A stretch of DNA of 64,000 nt from positions 102,082,449-102,146,448 of the forward strand of contig OY757913.1 in NCBI GenBank assembly GCA_963585895.1, given 5' to 3'. This DNA comes from Sepioteuthis lessoniana. Taxonomy: Eukaryota > Mollusca > Cephalopoda > Myopsida > Loliginidae. The notes below the pieces were generated by a model. It saw only the letters and a program-made list of their open reading frames with translations, was not told where the DNA came from and made no database searches. The translations under genes and the position numbers were made by a program. The number at the start of each line of letters is the position of its first letter. The stretch's first letter is position 1. This document shows, piece after piece, positions 1-9,974 of this stretch.

Positions 1-115
1 TAGTAATAAACACCTTCATATCAGCAACGGCTGAGTCACCTTGTGTTTGAAGAATTTAAACATATATTAATGTTCGAGAAGATGCCATCGTATTGCACTC
101 ATTACATTTTGTATC

Positions 116-320
116 GATGACTGCATAGCATCACATTTGGCAGTGGTCCCGTGACAACTATAGAATTACATTTGGCGCCTCTACCAGGATAGCATTACAC
201 ATTGTACCCTGCAATCAGAGTATCACATGTGGTACCGAGCAGACATGGTATTACATTTGGTGTCGTGACAGCTATGATACCACATTTGTTGCTGTGCAGG
301 CATAGTATTACATTACACAA
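116..320. repeat. Degenerate tandem repeat, about 7 units of 28-33 bp
   Basis: Seven diverged units share a core like ATAGTATTACATTTGG followed by a variable GTCGTGACAG-like spacer. The array lies directly beyond the 3' side of an antisense RLE LINE piece, so it may be part of that element's 3' untranslated region. That link is inference. Confidence 0.6.
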
Positions 321-339
321 TTTTTCAACTCTTTCACAA

Positions 340-625
340 GACCCAGGTATTTGTCTATTTCTCACTTTGTTTCATTCTCTGTCGATTGCCAGTTGGAATA
401 GCAAAATCCACAATTGGAATTTTTCTTCTTCTCGTTAACTAACGCAAGATCAAGTCTTCAGGCCGAGATCGAGCGATCCATTTTGTACAGAAAAAAGTCC
501 AGGAGAATTTTATGCGTCCCTTTTTTGTTGGACTGATTCCGGTTTATACATATATCATATGTCAGCATGGACAAATTTTAGTTTCTTGCACAGTTCCCAG
601 TGGATCACCTTTCCCACCCAGACAT
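340..625 (-). mobile_element. RLE-type LINE fragment, C-terminal endonuclease region
   Basis: On the minus strand the translation begins WVGKVIHWELCKKLKF and, after breaks, reads KRTC-like then VDFAIPTGN. The same peptide blocks occur at 56390-56940 and 57230-57770, where the RPD-x14-D nuclease motif is clear. The copy is decayed, with several stops and shifts, and lacks the reverse transcriptase part. In this LINE class the domain nicks the target DNA. It overlaps two short plus-strand frames that have no independent support. Confidence 0.55.
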
Positions 626-1014
626 GTCTACTCTTGTATTCATTTTGTGCCTGGCTGCAAAAGTTCAGTGCCATTCTCTGATTGGTTGTTTCAGTCGTGA
701 GAATGAGTCAGTTAGGTAAAGTTGAAGGGAGCAGTCCAGGGTGCCATAACCAATAGACGTCTAAAATGGCTAAATTTCCAGCCGTGCGGTTAACGCGGGT
801 ATTTGGGTGAATAAAAATGCCGAAAATCAAACAATGTATCTGTGTCTATTTCTAAGAACAGAAATGGACTCGGAGACCAAGATAAAACCAAAACCACCCG
901 AAGAAGTCCCAGAGAGAAAACCAGAGCATTCGGCTAGATATATAAGTTTAAGGAAACGAACAAGGGTTATGTAACAATTAATCGAAGAGAAGAAAACCTT
1001 CGGAATTCAAATAA
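626..1014. other. No recognised feature
   Basis: I see AT-rich single-copy-looking sequence with no gene, tRNA or clear repeat. An AATAAA at about 812-820 is not enough to call an LTR or gene end. Confidence 0.4.
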
Positions 1015-1092
1015 GTTTTACAACACTACAGTTCTTCTTCAAGAATGGCTTTGGCATTAAATAACCCATGAAAGCTGATATGCCATTTAACA
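1015..1092 (+). mobile_element. SINE-C, 3' part only
   Basis: The stretch ends in the hairpin tail GGCATTAAATAACCC...GATATGCCATTTAAC and is preceded by CACTACAGTTCTTCTTC, as in the fuller copies at 24318 and 61028. The tRNA-like head is absent. Confidence 0.55.
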
Positions 1093-1201
1093 AAGAAAAT
1101 AAAACACACTTTACTCTGTTTTAAAATTGATCTGGGGAAAAAACACACTCATACACACACAAATATGCACACACAGAGACTCAGACTCTCACACACATAC
1201 A

Positions 1202-1202
<1 letters not shown>

Positions 1203-1266
<64 letters not shown>

Positions 1267-1268
1267 GT
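1203..1268. repeat. (TA)n microsatellite
   Basis: A nearly pure TA tract, followed at once by an antisense SINE-A. Confidence 0.97.
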
Positions 1269-1513
1269 ATTACCAAACCTTCTGTACGAGCGGGGTGTGA
1301 CACAAGGTCAATTGTTTTAAGCGGAGTTAAACAGGCTTGAATTCAAAGTTTTTCTTCTCCTAGACTGGTTGCCATACCAAGTCTAATGAGTCCAATATAC
1401 CATAATATGTATGCATAGCTGGAGGGCAAATACCTGGATTCATGCCTTTTCCTAGGGTATAATCGTTATGTGAAATACAAACAACCCTATTGAGGGTTTG
1501 AACTCTGTACACA
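1269..1513 (-). mobile_element. SINE-A, near full length
   Basis: Read on the minus strand it has the B-box-like GGGTTTGAACTCTG complement, the central CTCCAGCTATG block and the tail that includes CCTTGTGTCA. The extreme tRNA-like 5' end is lost. It borders a (TA)n tract on the tail side. Confidence 0.8.
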
Positions 1514-1545
1514 GTATCCATTTTTTATTTCGCCACCCCCGCCTT

Positions 1546-1546
1546 C

Positions 1547-1579
<33 letters not shown>

Positions 1580-1688
1580 TATATATACACACACGCATAT
1601 ATATATATATATACACACACACGTATAATACACATATATAAACACATGTATGTATACACATATATACCCATATATATATATATATATT

Positions 1689-1730
<42 letters not shown>
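1546..1730. repeat. Compound (TA)n/(CA)n/(GT)n microsatellite
   Basis: Blocks of TA, CA and a long GT run follow each other. Three apparent open frames over this tract are simple-repeat translations (TH, YI and CV repeats) and were not called as genes. Confidence 0.95.
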
Positions 1731-1731
<1 letters not shown>

Positions 1732-1921
1732 CCTTGGAAAAGGAATGAATCTATCAATACTCTCTCCAGGCGTGGTTAAATGTTTGAGCAGACTGGACAC
1801 TTTAACCTTGATATGGCAACCGGTATAGAAGAAGGAAATCTCTGAATTCAAACCTGTTAAACTCCATTTGAAATTGACTTTGGGTTGTATCTTGCTAGTT
1901 TAGTGAGGCTTGGTAAATATG
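1731..1921 (+). mobile_element. SINE-A, head missing
   Basis: The body runs from TCCTTGGAAAAGGAATGAATC to the family end GGTAAATATG. The tRNA-like head is replaced by the (GT)n tract. The tail is diverged (GACTTTGGGTTGTATCTTGC). Confidence 0.75.
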
Positions 1922-3063
1922 TACATGTGTGTGGGTGTTTGTGTGTGGGGGTGGGTGCACCAAAAATCATCCCCAGTGAATGTGCATTTCCGAACGTATA
2001 TTTGAATTCCGTTCCCATAAGGGGACCGTTTCGAAAATAAAAATTAATTGGAAGCATTACCTTCGTAGAGATATGACATTCAAATTTGTATTCATTGCAG
2101 GCAAAAGTACATAGTCAATGATAATGACTATGGAAGAAAATTTGGACTATTTATCTGTGTTATTGCTCCCGTTATATCTGATGTAGTTTCCGTGGAAATA
2201 TATGAGCGATTTCTTCTCTCGAGATGTCTGTGAGTATTTTTTTTTTACGCAGCTTTAGCGGGTGGATATCTTCATGCTTATAGAACCAGAGAGCAAAAGA
2301 AAAAGGACAGAATGTACCCGAGTTTGGAATATTCGACAATGGTTTTGTTATTAGAGATTAGTAAACATTTTAACGAAACAATGCAATAAAAATTTGATAG
2401 CAGAAACCAAAGCATGATATCAAATATAAAGTAAAGAGGAAATAGGTACAATAAATGTGTACAAAAGAATAAAGGAAAATTCAAACATTACTCTACTTTA
2501 CAAAAACAAAAATAAATATTGTACGACAATGTAATAAAATTTTCTTGTTGCTATTTAATGTGACATTCTAGATAGATTACCGAAATTCTCCGATATAAAA
2601 CATGGGACAATGAAAACAATAAATAAATAAATAAAATGTATGTATGCTATTACTTGCAAAATCTGTAAATTACGGAACCTTATCAATATTCCACATGGTA
2701 GCTTGTTTTTATTTTTATTTATTTGTTGTTTTTTTTTTATCTGGGTGACTAACCAAAGATTTTTCAGTTTTTCTTTTCTTGGAGAATTGATTTGACTGAG
2801 TTATACATGCTGTAAAATCACGAACTATCTCGATTACAATATCTTAAAGACAATTTTTTAAAAATACCAGTTATACACTATGTATTAAAATATCTTCCAA
2901 GTTGGTTAAAAATATCATGACGTTGGTGATCTTAGGTGCAGTGATTTAAATTCGTTGAAAACCATCCCTGAAGACAGAGATATAGCATTTCGCCCTGGTA
3001 AGAAATCATGATTTTAAACCGTATTGAATAGTTTTGCGGTGAAAAATAAAACAAAACGTAAAC
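1922..3063. other. No recognised feature
   Basis: AT-rich sequence with short polyT and polyA runs and frames no longer than 68 codons. I see no coding signature and no family described elsewhere in the window. Confidence 0.4.
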
Positions 3064-3432
3064 AGCCCAGTCGACAGGGGCAGTAGAATACATTGACTGT
3101 ATCACTGCAGAGTGATACGATCCCCCCAACGAATATCCTGATATATGACATTAAACAATCTGATGGCGAAGCTCTAACCCTGGAGCTTGGAAGGATGAGT
3201 ACCCTTCATTGCTATTGCTCCCAGGTCCACCCTGATTCGGAGTGGTAGCACCTGAAAGGATCCTGTCCATGGGTCGGATAGAACAGTAAGACATTTAAAC
3301 TATGTGCAAACAAATGACTTATGTTAAATCGAATTGTTAGAAATGGAACTGTTTAACTATTTTCTATAAAAATAAATGGTTGTTTAAACGCATTGAAACT
3401 GATACATGGAAATACTTGAAACAATTTAACTG

Positions 3433-3923
3433 TGTAACATATTGGCCCTCGACCTAGCTGTCAATCAAGAAACAGGTAAATCTGGTCAGAGATATCGACC
3501 TGTGGACGGGTTGAATTCGGTGCAATTGTGACGCCCACAGGAAGCAGGTGGACGAAAAACAATTATGTAACCAGGTGCCACGGACGGCTTGAGTTAGTTG
3601 GAGTCAGTTAGGTGGAGTTCGAGTTGCTGTTCGAGGCAGTGAGAACCAGCTCCAGACAGAGGGCTTGCGGCCCTCAATGACCCCTGGTTGAGCAGCACAG
3701 CAGAATGACAAGAAGTGCTGCTATAGTCAGTGGAACTTGAGGTCAATATGTTGCTGTCTGTTCTGTCTCCAACTCACCTCTCACACATAACTCTTTCGCA
3801 ACCCTTTCGAAAATAAAGTCTGAGAGGTATATTTTTCTAAAGAAGTGTGTTCGTTCGTCATTATTGTTGATTATGTTTCCGCATATACATGTATACGTAT
3901 AGTTGTATCATGGCTATACAACA
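3433..3923 (+). mobile_element. Solo LTR-like fossil (LTR family 1), inserted in repeat E
   Basis: About 491 bp starting TGTAACAT and ending ATACAACA, flanked by a 4-bp direct repeat ACTG that rejoins the repeat E sub-repeat on either side. An AATAAA lies about 110 bp before the end. A related copy is at 61663-62144. No internal retroviral-type coding region is nearby, so it looks like a solo LTR, possibly of a Ty3/Gypsy-type element. The family is an inference. It is old enough to have diverged clearly from its relative. Confidence 0.65.
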
Positions 3924-3971
3924 ACTGTGTGCTAACGAATGAGTAATGTTGAAGATAATTATTAGTGTTTT

Positions 3972-4251
3972 AGGAGGTGCCCGTGGTGTAATAGTTATCG
4001 TCGCCGGAAATGGACTAGGCGACACGAGTTCAAATCCTGGACGAGACTTGTTGCATTTCACATAGCACTAATACTCTTGGGAAAGGTATGAATCCAATTA
4101 TTCTTCCTCCAGCGATGGGTAAATAGCAGGGCAGACTAGGTTCTTCAGCCTTGGTGAGGCAACGAGTCTAGAAGAATTCAAACATGTTAAACTCCGCTTA
4201 AAAATTGACCCTTGTCATATTCTGCCCGAGCGGAGGGTTTGGGTAAATATG
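3972..4251 (+). mobile_element. SINE-A, full length
   Basis: It starts AGGAGGTGCCCGTGGTGTAA with an A-box-like TGGTGTAATAGTTA, then a B-box-like GAGTTCAAATCC, the CATAGCACTAATACTCTTGG body, and the tail CTTGTCATATTCTGCCCGAG ending GGGTAAATATG. The head resembles tRNA-Gln or tRNA-Val. It sits inside repeat E. No convincing target duplication was found. Confidence 0.85.
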
Positions 4252-4925
4252 ATAATTTTAAATGTTTAATAGTATTGCTAGAAACTCTTCCACTGTGTGT
4301 TTGTATTGAAAAATTGGTATTATATAATAATACTTTAAAGTATTTGACTGTTTGCAATTACTGTTAGGTAGTAGTGCTTGTGACCACTTTACTGTGTGCA
4401 AACAAATAAGATAACAATAGTTGATACTATTTAATTGAGTAAAAACAATAGCATTACTTATGGAAAAAAACAATTAGTTCTAAATCATTTAAAAATGAAA
4501 TTGCCAACAAAGTATTTTATTATAAATCATATACAAAATAATTAGCAAGGACATCATTGGAATTGATAGTAGGGGAACTCAAATGAAATAATAAAACAAA
4601 CGAAGGCCTTTTCGTCCGGCACTTTCCAAGTTTTTATACACCGGAAAATTGGATAAAAACGGGAGTATACAATATATAATTTGGATTGCCAGATTAGAGG
4701 TGAGAAAAAAAAACAGTATCTAGCAGTTCCCCAAATATATTTAAAGTATGATTGTTTAACTGGCTGCGTAGAGAGGGGCAATTTATAGAAATATAAATCG
4801 CCTCTAGAAATTTAAGATAGAATTTATCTCTAGCTCTATGCAGGACTGAGAAACAATCATATTCATAACTGGTTCTGCAGCTATTTATAGTAAGCAAATG
4901 CTCACCAATAAATCATATGTATATC

Positions 4926-4938
4926 CATTTAACTGTAT
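4926..4938. repeat. 13-bp target site duplication, left copy
   Basis: CATTTAACTGTAT here matches 5171-5183 exactly and brackets the antisense RTE piece, as expected from target-primed reverse transcription. Confidence 0.9.
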
Positions 4939-5170
4939 CATCATCATCATCATCATGACGTGCCACAGGCACGCATATCCCTGACCCTCTCTCGCCACTT
5001 CTCGTTATCGTTCATTGCCTCTAGTAGGTCTTCAGGGATACATCCCGTATCCTCACATAGCTGTTGTATGTATGTTCGAGCTGGTCGTCTTGCTTTTGCC
5101 CGGTCATATGTGGGGGTCCATAGGAGTATATAACTTAAGAGCTTGTCCCTGCTTCTCCAGCAGTGTCCTG
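4939..5170 (-). mobile_element. RTE LINE, 5'-truncated 3' end
   Basis: On the minus strand it encodes the last segment of an RTE protein (HAGHCWRS..., GRPARTYIQQLCE, EDLPEAM, WRERVRD) and ends in an (ATG)n tail. Here the tail appears as the CATCATCAT run at its left edge. The perfect 13-bp target duplication on both sides shows insertion into a repeat E sub-repeat. The 5' truncation point, near GGACACTGCTGGAGAAG, recurs in other copies of this window. Confidence 0.9.
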
Positions 5171-5349
5171 CATTTAACTGTATGCAAATACATAATTCAT
5201 TCTAAATTGTTACTTTTACATAGCAATAAATTAAGCCATTCAACTTTCCACAAGCAAATGTTTACTAGTTAATAGAATTATACCTATATGAGATAGAAAT
5301 ACTTAAAACCATTTAACTGTAAGCATAAAATAATTCCGGCTCGTCTAAA

Positions 5350-6003
5350 AATCATCATCTTTTGTGCCATCAGCACGGATATACCTGACTCTCTCTCGCC
5401 ACTCGTCCCTATCGTTCATCGGTTTCGGTAGGTCCCCAGGGCTACACCCCGTATCCTCACAGAGCTCCTGTATGTAGCTTCGACCTGGCCGCTCTGCTTT
5501 TGCATGGCCATATGAAGGGGTCCATAGAAGTACATCACTTATGAGCTCGTCCCTACTTCTCCAGCAGTGGTAATTTACTAAGCTTTTTGCTTAGATGTGG
5601 CACAAGGCCATATGAAAGGGGCACCCAATGAGACTCGAACTCACTCGTGTAGGTTTGCTAGTCGAGCTTGCTAACCATTACACCACCAGAGGTGCCTCTA
5701 CTTCTCCAGCAGTGTCCTGCATGTCTGGTTCGTCTAACTTGGATAGTTTTCGTGATGGGTTGTAGGTGGCCGTACAGCTGCTGCTTTTCTGGGGTGTTGC
5801 CTCCAGGACTTCAGTATTGCTCGCAACATTCTTGAGTAGTTGCTATCAAGCTTTTTTTCCCCAGCCGTTTAGTTAGCGTCCGTGTAGTGCATCCATATAG
5901 CAGTATCTACACGATCTCTGCAAGGAAAGTCCTTATGATTCTTTTCTGTGTCAGCTCGAAACCGTTTTCTTTGATTTTATCGAGTGATGTTCTAAGCGCA
6001 TCA
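5350..6003 (-). mobile_element. RTE LINE fragment with internal deletion, split by a SINE
   Basis: From its 5' side on the minus strand it reads ALRTSLDKIKENGFELTQKR, then jumps past the catalytic YADD region to text like ILLYGCTT, LTKR and QQLYGHLQPITKTIQVRRTRHAGHCW, then the usual 3' end and an (ATG)-like tail. A SINE-F splits it at 5570-5697. A 6-bp repeat TCTAAA at 5344-5349 and 6004-6009 may be its target duplication, with repeat E resuming on both sides. Confidence 0.85.
5570..5697 (-). mobile_element. SINE-F, short tRNA-derived SINE with 17-bp target duplication
   Basis: Read on the minus strand it opens with GGCACCTCTGGTGGTGTAAT and reaches GGGTGCC about 70 bases later; these ends can pair as a 7-bp acceptor stem. 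It has an A-box (TGGTGTAATGGTTAGC) and a B-box (GAGTTCGAGTCTC), so it could still fold like a tRNA. The tail contains CCTTGTGCCACATC and a small AAGC/GCTT hairpin. CTACTTCTCCAGCAGTG occurs perfectly at 5553-5569 and 5698-5714. The tail resembles that of SINE-A. Confidence 0.88.
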
Positions 6004-6140
6004 TCTAAACGTATTATCAACAAAATGTGTTTACAAATTATAAATCTATGTATAAAAAGGACTGAGCATCAAATAAAGAATAATGGTTGATATGCCATAA
6101 AATCCAACCAAACTAACCAGAAAAAAAAATTATAAATATA

Positions 6141-6250
6141 TTGTCATCCACAAACTGTTTCATTATATCACAACTCTTCAGTTTGGCTAGACACGCAGGA
6201 AGCTTCAAGCTGGGATCGAAACCCACCTAACTTTACGTTAGATTTAGTAT
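6141..6250 (-). mobile_element. SINE-D
   Basis: On the plus strand the copy starts TTGTCATCCACAAACTG, with CACAACTCTTCAGTTTGGCTAG and the B-box complement GGGATCGAAACCCA. On the minus strand this is a tRNA-like head with TAACGTAAAG between the boxes. The 5' edge abuts a SINE-A. Confidence 0.75.
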
Positions 6251-6541
6251 CTTACGGCTCGTGGTAATTTTATCGTCGTGGGAAAAGGATACAGCGACAT
6301 GAGTTCAAATCCTTGACGAGACTGATTGCATTGCACATAGCACTAATATCCTTGAGAAAGGTATTAATCAAATTATTCTCTCTCTAGCTATGGGTAAATA
6401 GTAGAGCAGAGTGTATTTTTCAGCCTTGGCGAGGCAACTATTCTAGGAGAAGGAAAACTCTAAATTCAAACCTATTAAACTCCGCTTAAAAATTGACCTT
6501 GTGTCATATCCTGCCCGAGCGGAGGAGTTGGTAAATATGAG
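6251..6541 (+). mobile_element. SINE-A, near full length
   Basis: The head is diverged (GGCTCGTGGTAATTTTATCG), but the B-box GAGTTCAAATCC, body and tail CCTTGTGTCATATCCTGCCC are intact up to GGTAAATATGA. Confidence 0.82.
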
Positions 6542-6544
6542 TAA

Positions 6545-6915
6545 CTTCCCGCTCAACCCTCATGTGACCTACATCGGGCATTATGATGCATTATGTAGTG
6601 GCTTTCGTTGGTTTACATTTTGCGTTACCGGATACTAGAGAGTTCAGTTCGTTTGAAGAGCTTTGCATTGGGCGGGTGGCAGCCGTTAATTCCTTTGCCC
6701 GAGTGATTTCTGGATCATGCAACAAGTTCTAGCCTAACTCAGATTTTACATTTGTTGTGCATTCCTCCCCGTTTTATGAACCTCACCTGCACAGACATTA
6801 AGACAGAAATCTAAATCATTTTTTATCTATTTATATGAAGTGGTAATGTGTTGCCGCGACAGGAATGTTTTAGAATGTGTTTATGTAAGGCTTTGAACTC
6901 TTTGAGCGACTCTCA
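6545..6915. repeat. Unclassified interspersed repeat (possible mariner relative)
   Basis: Blocks such as AGAGCTTTGCATT, ATTAAGACAGAAATC and GAAGTGGTAATGTGTTGC recur in part at 24740-24820, 44330-44370 and 45437-45480. This shows an interspersed family. I cannot assign it; a second mariner-like element is the best guess because the 44240 copy starts with a TIR-like CGAGGATCGTTCGAAAAG. Confidence 0.4.
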
Positions 6916-7239
6916 TGTACGTTCACATATGCCAATCGATGGGTCCCATTGTATACCTAGCAGAGGGAGAAGAGTCTGCGCCAAAAAATCCGTGTTCTGG
7001 ATATGCCAATAAACTACATCCTCTTGACGCTTCATAAAATGACTACATATTTATCGATTCTAATCTTTATTGCAGCAATAGACACAGCGATAATACCAAC
7101 CTATGACTTAATGGGGGCTTATCAACTAACAAACGTGATCGACAGGTTACAAAAATATAAACGCTACAACTTGATTTTTGTTGTTGTTGTTTTTTTAATA
7201 AAGCCAGACAAAAATTGTAACAATCGGTAAATGAAAGCA

Positions 7240-7340
7240 CAAGTTGTTAAGCCTTGATGCGGTAACTAGGCTTGGAGTACAAATTTAAGCAAGGTTTAAA
7301 AATGACCTTGTGTCGAATCCAATTTGAAGCGGACGGGTTG
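7240..7340 (+). mobile_element. SINE-A, worn 3' fragment
   Basis: GGTAACTAGGCTTGGAG and AAAAATGACCTTGTGTCGAA match the 3' third of SINE-A with many changes. The head is missing. Confidence 0.55.
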
Positions 7341-7364
7341 CGTAGAGACATAAATTTCTCTCAG

Positions 7365-7580
7365 AGATTAACTACGCTTTACGTATCTTGATTATTTAAA
7401 TAATTCTTATTTAAAAGCAACGTTTTAGAATCAGCAAGGAGAATAACAAGAAATGACGAATTTTAAAACATTTGCATATTTCTTGAGAGATATTTCCTAA
7501 AACATTCTTACATAGACGGCGTATGTTCTCTAACTTAACTTAGAATTTCAAATGAAGTGTCAACTGATTTAATTTCTCCA
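7365..7580 (+). repeat. Unclassified repeat family I, copy 1
   Basis: Matches 46290-46470 in order: a CTTTACG.ATCTT block, AATTCTTATTT, a TTTTAGAATCA-like block, GAGAACAA-like text, then a CAGTTGAATTT-like block before a (TA)n or CT tract. No coding signature is visible. Confidence 0.5.
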
Positions 7581-7586
7581 GGGACA

Positions 7587-7587
<1 letters not shown>

Positions 7588-7642
<55 letters not shown>
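7588..7642. repeat. (TA)n microsatellite
   Basis: Uninterrupted TA dinucleotides over about 54 bp. Confidence 0.98.
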
Positions 7643-7645
<3 letters not shown>

Positions 7646-7744
7646 GAGAGTGTTGGTCGTCAGTAAATCAGTATAATATGGAGAGGGCTCAATATCTCTG
7701 ATAGTGCTATTATAATAATAATGATAATAAATAAATACATATAT

Positions 7745-7850
7745 ATGTATATTTAATCCATGGAAAATATTGTTCTGCAACCTAAGGTTTCTTGAAGTTT
7801 ATAACAACATTCGTTAGGCAGTTAAGAAGATGGAATGAAATTGAAAATCG
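7745..7850 (+). repeat. Possible single-arm relative of the 41404 foldback element
   Basis: Short blocks CATGGAA, TAGGCAG and GAAATTGAAAATCG follow the order seen at the outer end of the left arm at 41404, and the upstream AT-rich text is also similar. There is no matching inverted arm here. The similarity is modest. Confidence 0.35.
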
Positions 7851-8170
7851 AAAATGCGACAAAATACAGACAAAAATCCGTTAAGATTTCGTTTATGTGT
7901 GGTTGTAAGTGTGTGAGTGTATATGAGTGTGGGTGTATGTGTGTACGTGTGGATGCGTGTTTTTAAGTTAAGTCAGGCCAGAAACGTAAAGCGTTGGTTA
8001 TAGCGGGATGGGTTACGAATGTGTATACATTTGTTGCAATATATTCTTTCGTTGACAGTGCATGTGGGACAAATTATCATCGCTGCAAGTTGCAGGGGAT
8101 GAGTGAGAATCTGATTTGTAAAGGTGTGTGGTGGGCAAGAGTTACAATGGGTATAAGTAAGGTTATATTT
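7851..8170. other. GT-rich low-complexity stretch, otherwise unassigned
   Basis: Irregular GTGTG and GAGTGTG runs occupy 7895-7965. The following 200 bp hold overlapping frames of 92 and 95 codons on opposite strands that run into SINE-A, so I do not call them genes. Confidence 0.4.
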
Positions 8171-8378
8171 GGAGGTGCCCCTGGTTATCGTCGCAGGAAA
8201 TGGACACGGCGACACGAGTTCAAATCCTGGACAAGATTGATTGCATTTCACATAGCACTAATACTCTTGGGAAAGGTATGAATCCAATTATTCTTCCTCC
8301 AGCTATGGGTAAATAGTAGGGCAGACAAGGTTCTTCAGCCTTGGTGAGGCAACTAGTCTAGGAGAAGGAAAACTCTGA
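8171..8378 (+). mobile_element. SINE-A, 3'-truncated
   Basis: Head GGAGGTGCCCCTGG, B-box GAGTTCAAATCCTGG and body are well kept. The copy stops at GGAAAACTCTGAAT, where an RTE piece begins. The tail is missing. Confidence 0.85.
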
Positions 8379-8394
8379 ATAGCGCATTGAATTG

Positions 8395-8946
8395 TGAAGC
8401 ATATATCTCTTTTGAGGATGTGTCATCGAATTGTCACGGCAAAGATACGACTGAGCCTATGACAGAATACAGCCCGAACAACCACAACCGGACACTAATG
8501 ACTGGTCCCTGCTTAATTACCGGGATATTAAAGATAAATATACGTTAACAGTAAGAAACATATTCGATTCTCTTTCGGAGATATCAGAAACACCAACTCC
8601 GAATGACGAATATGAGAACTTCGTCAATACCCACATAGAGGCGGCGGCTGAATGTTGAAGGAAGAGTACAGCGAGATCTAAACTGAAAGCTGCCAAGTAA
8701 AGCTGCAAGTAAAACGAATACACATGTGGAAACAACATTTCTAGAATTTAGTTGGAAAATCTCTGAAAGTTACGGATAAACCAATCACAAAAACTATTTG
8801 TAATCAAGTAAACATCCAACTAGGACAGTTTACACAAGAACTCGACTTAGCAGTAAGAAAAATTTAAAATAGGAAAGCAGTAGGGTTTGATGAAATACCC
8901 CCAGAAGTATGGAAGACAAGGGAATTCGACGACATCCCGCTTTACT
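8395..8946 (+). mobile_element. RTE LINE, linker and start of reverse transcriptase
   Basis: The plus-strand translation reads DWSLLNYRDIKDKYTLTVRN, then FDSLSEISETPTPNDEYEN, then NTHIEAAAEC. After breaks it gives LGQFTQEL and GFDEIPPEVWKTREFDDIP. These match the segment between the endonuclease and reverse transcriptase of the RTE family whose 3' ends fill this window. Several stops and shifts break it. It is the most 5' RTE piece seen here and has no 3' tail. Confidence 0.8.
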
Positions 8947-9122
8947 ATTGCTTGGACCCCTATCTGGGTGTAATTTTGAAAAGGTTTTTACTTTAGATAC
9001 TTTAAAGCATTGCTTGGACGCTGGGCCCAGAGTGATGGTCTGAAAGCTTGTCTGTTACTAGAATACTTGATAGCGTTCTTTGGGTTCCGACCCTAAGTTG
9101 ATGCTTTGAAAGTTTATCTGTG
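8947..9122. repeat. Degenerate direct duplication of about 60 bp
   Basis: ATTGCTTGGAC... and a block ending TGCTTTGAAAGTTTATCTGT repeat GGTCTGAAAGCTTGTCTGT with many differences. It may be residue of a tandem repeat. Confidence 0.35.
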
Positions 9123-9124
9123 GC

Positions 9125-9393
9125 TACGTATGGTCGAATGGTCTAGTGGGTAGAGTGTTCGTTAATAGCCTGGGAGACCTGGAGTTAATCACAGGTCCCG
9201 TCATACCAAAGGCTATAAGAATGGTACGTGATACCTCCTTGCTTAACACTCGGTAATATAAGGTACGTATCGAGGGTAAAGTTGAGCAATCCAGGGAAAG
9301 GAGTAGCGTCCTCCCTTACACCTTGGTGTAGTAGCTATTTAAAAGGGAGCCTTCGAGTCACCCTCGACAATGGTCGCCAATGTTACTTCTTAC
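9125..9393 (+). mobile_element. SINE-B, full length
   Basis: A-box-like GGTCTAGTGGGTAGAGTG, body CCTCCTTGCTTAACACTCGG, CACCTTGGTGTAGTAGCTAT and the end GTCGCCAATGTTACTTC. The B-box is worn (GAGTTAATCACAGG). Confidence 0.85.
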
Positions 9394-9924
9394 ATTTTAA
9401 TTAGTTTGTGGGATATTCCATAAAGTAAAAACTTTTGCCTCTGAAATAAAATAGATTTCAGATTTCTGCTTAAATTACTTTTCATTAATTAGAAATAATG
9501 AAAGAATTTTTTCTGCAGGAATGGTGAGTCCATATTTTTGCCAGGAGTTATTCATATTATTTCGATGCCTGCAGTGGTGCGATGCTCATTTTGCATTCGT
9601 AATATACTCAACAAAGTAATCTCTAAAAATATGAAGCAATTTTCTATATATTTCGCAAACGGAACTGATTTCTCTTGGGAACCTAAAATAGATTATCAAG
9701 AAGTTTCACTACTATTCTCTATCATTTATACACGGATTTATTGTGCCTTTCACGCCGAACAAAAAAATCAAAACTGAGAGATATTCTTCGATTAAAACTC
9801 TTTATCATCATCATCTTCAAAAATATTTCTTTTTACTTTTTAGAATGTCTTTTAAAGAAGACGGATACGGATAATTTCTGAAAATCAATTCAGTCTACTC
9901 AAAACTTTACCCCGCACACACAGA

Positions 9925-9925
<1 letters not shown>
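9394..9925. other. No recognised feature; 79-codon frame at 9538-9777
   Basis: A plus-strand frame (MPGVIHIISMPAVVRCSF...) is open, but I recognise no family and see no splice or codon support. Chance is the simplest explanation. Confidence 0.3.

Positions 9926-9927
<2 letters not shown>

Positions 9928-9971
<44 letters not shown>
9928..9971. repeat. (TA)n microsatellite
   Basis: TA tract preceded by a short CA-rich segment. A second TA tract is at 10270-10296. Confidence 0.97.

Positions 9972-9974
<3 letters not shown>

Larger units (their letters stand above)
3064..6119 (+). mobile_element. Repeat E, full mosaic copy carrying nested insertions
   Basis: The head starts GCCCAGTCGACAGGGG and carries ATATGACATTAAACAATCTGATGG and CGGAGTGGTAGCACCTG. 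Sub-repeats containing ATTTAACTGTGTGCAAAC-like text reappear at 3400, 3924, 4300-4480, 4926 and 5170-5340. The hairpin tail with GGTTGATATGCCATAAAATCC closes it at 6119. Between these parts lie an LTR, a SINE-A and two RTE pieces, the second holding a SINE-F. Removing the insertions would leave roughly 1.1-1.2 kb. I do not recognise an encoded protein. The (AACC)-like end suggests retrotransposition; an alternative is a tandem-repeat-bearing Helentron-type element. Confidence 0.7.

Noticed and set aside
5570-5697. Functional tRNA gene
   Set aside because: It is flanked by a target duplication and carries a SINE tail; the anticodon region does not give a confident tRNA identity.
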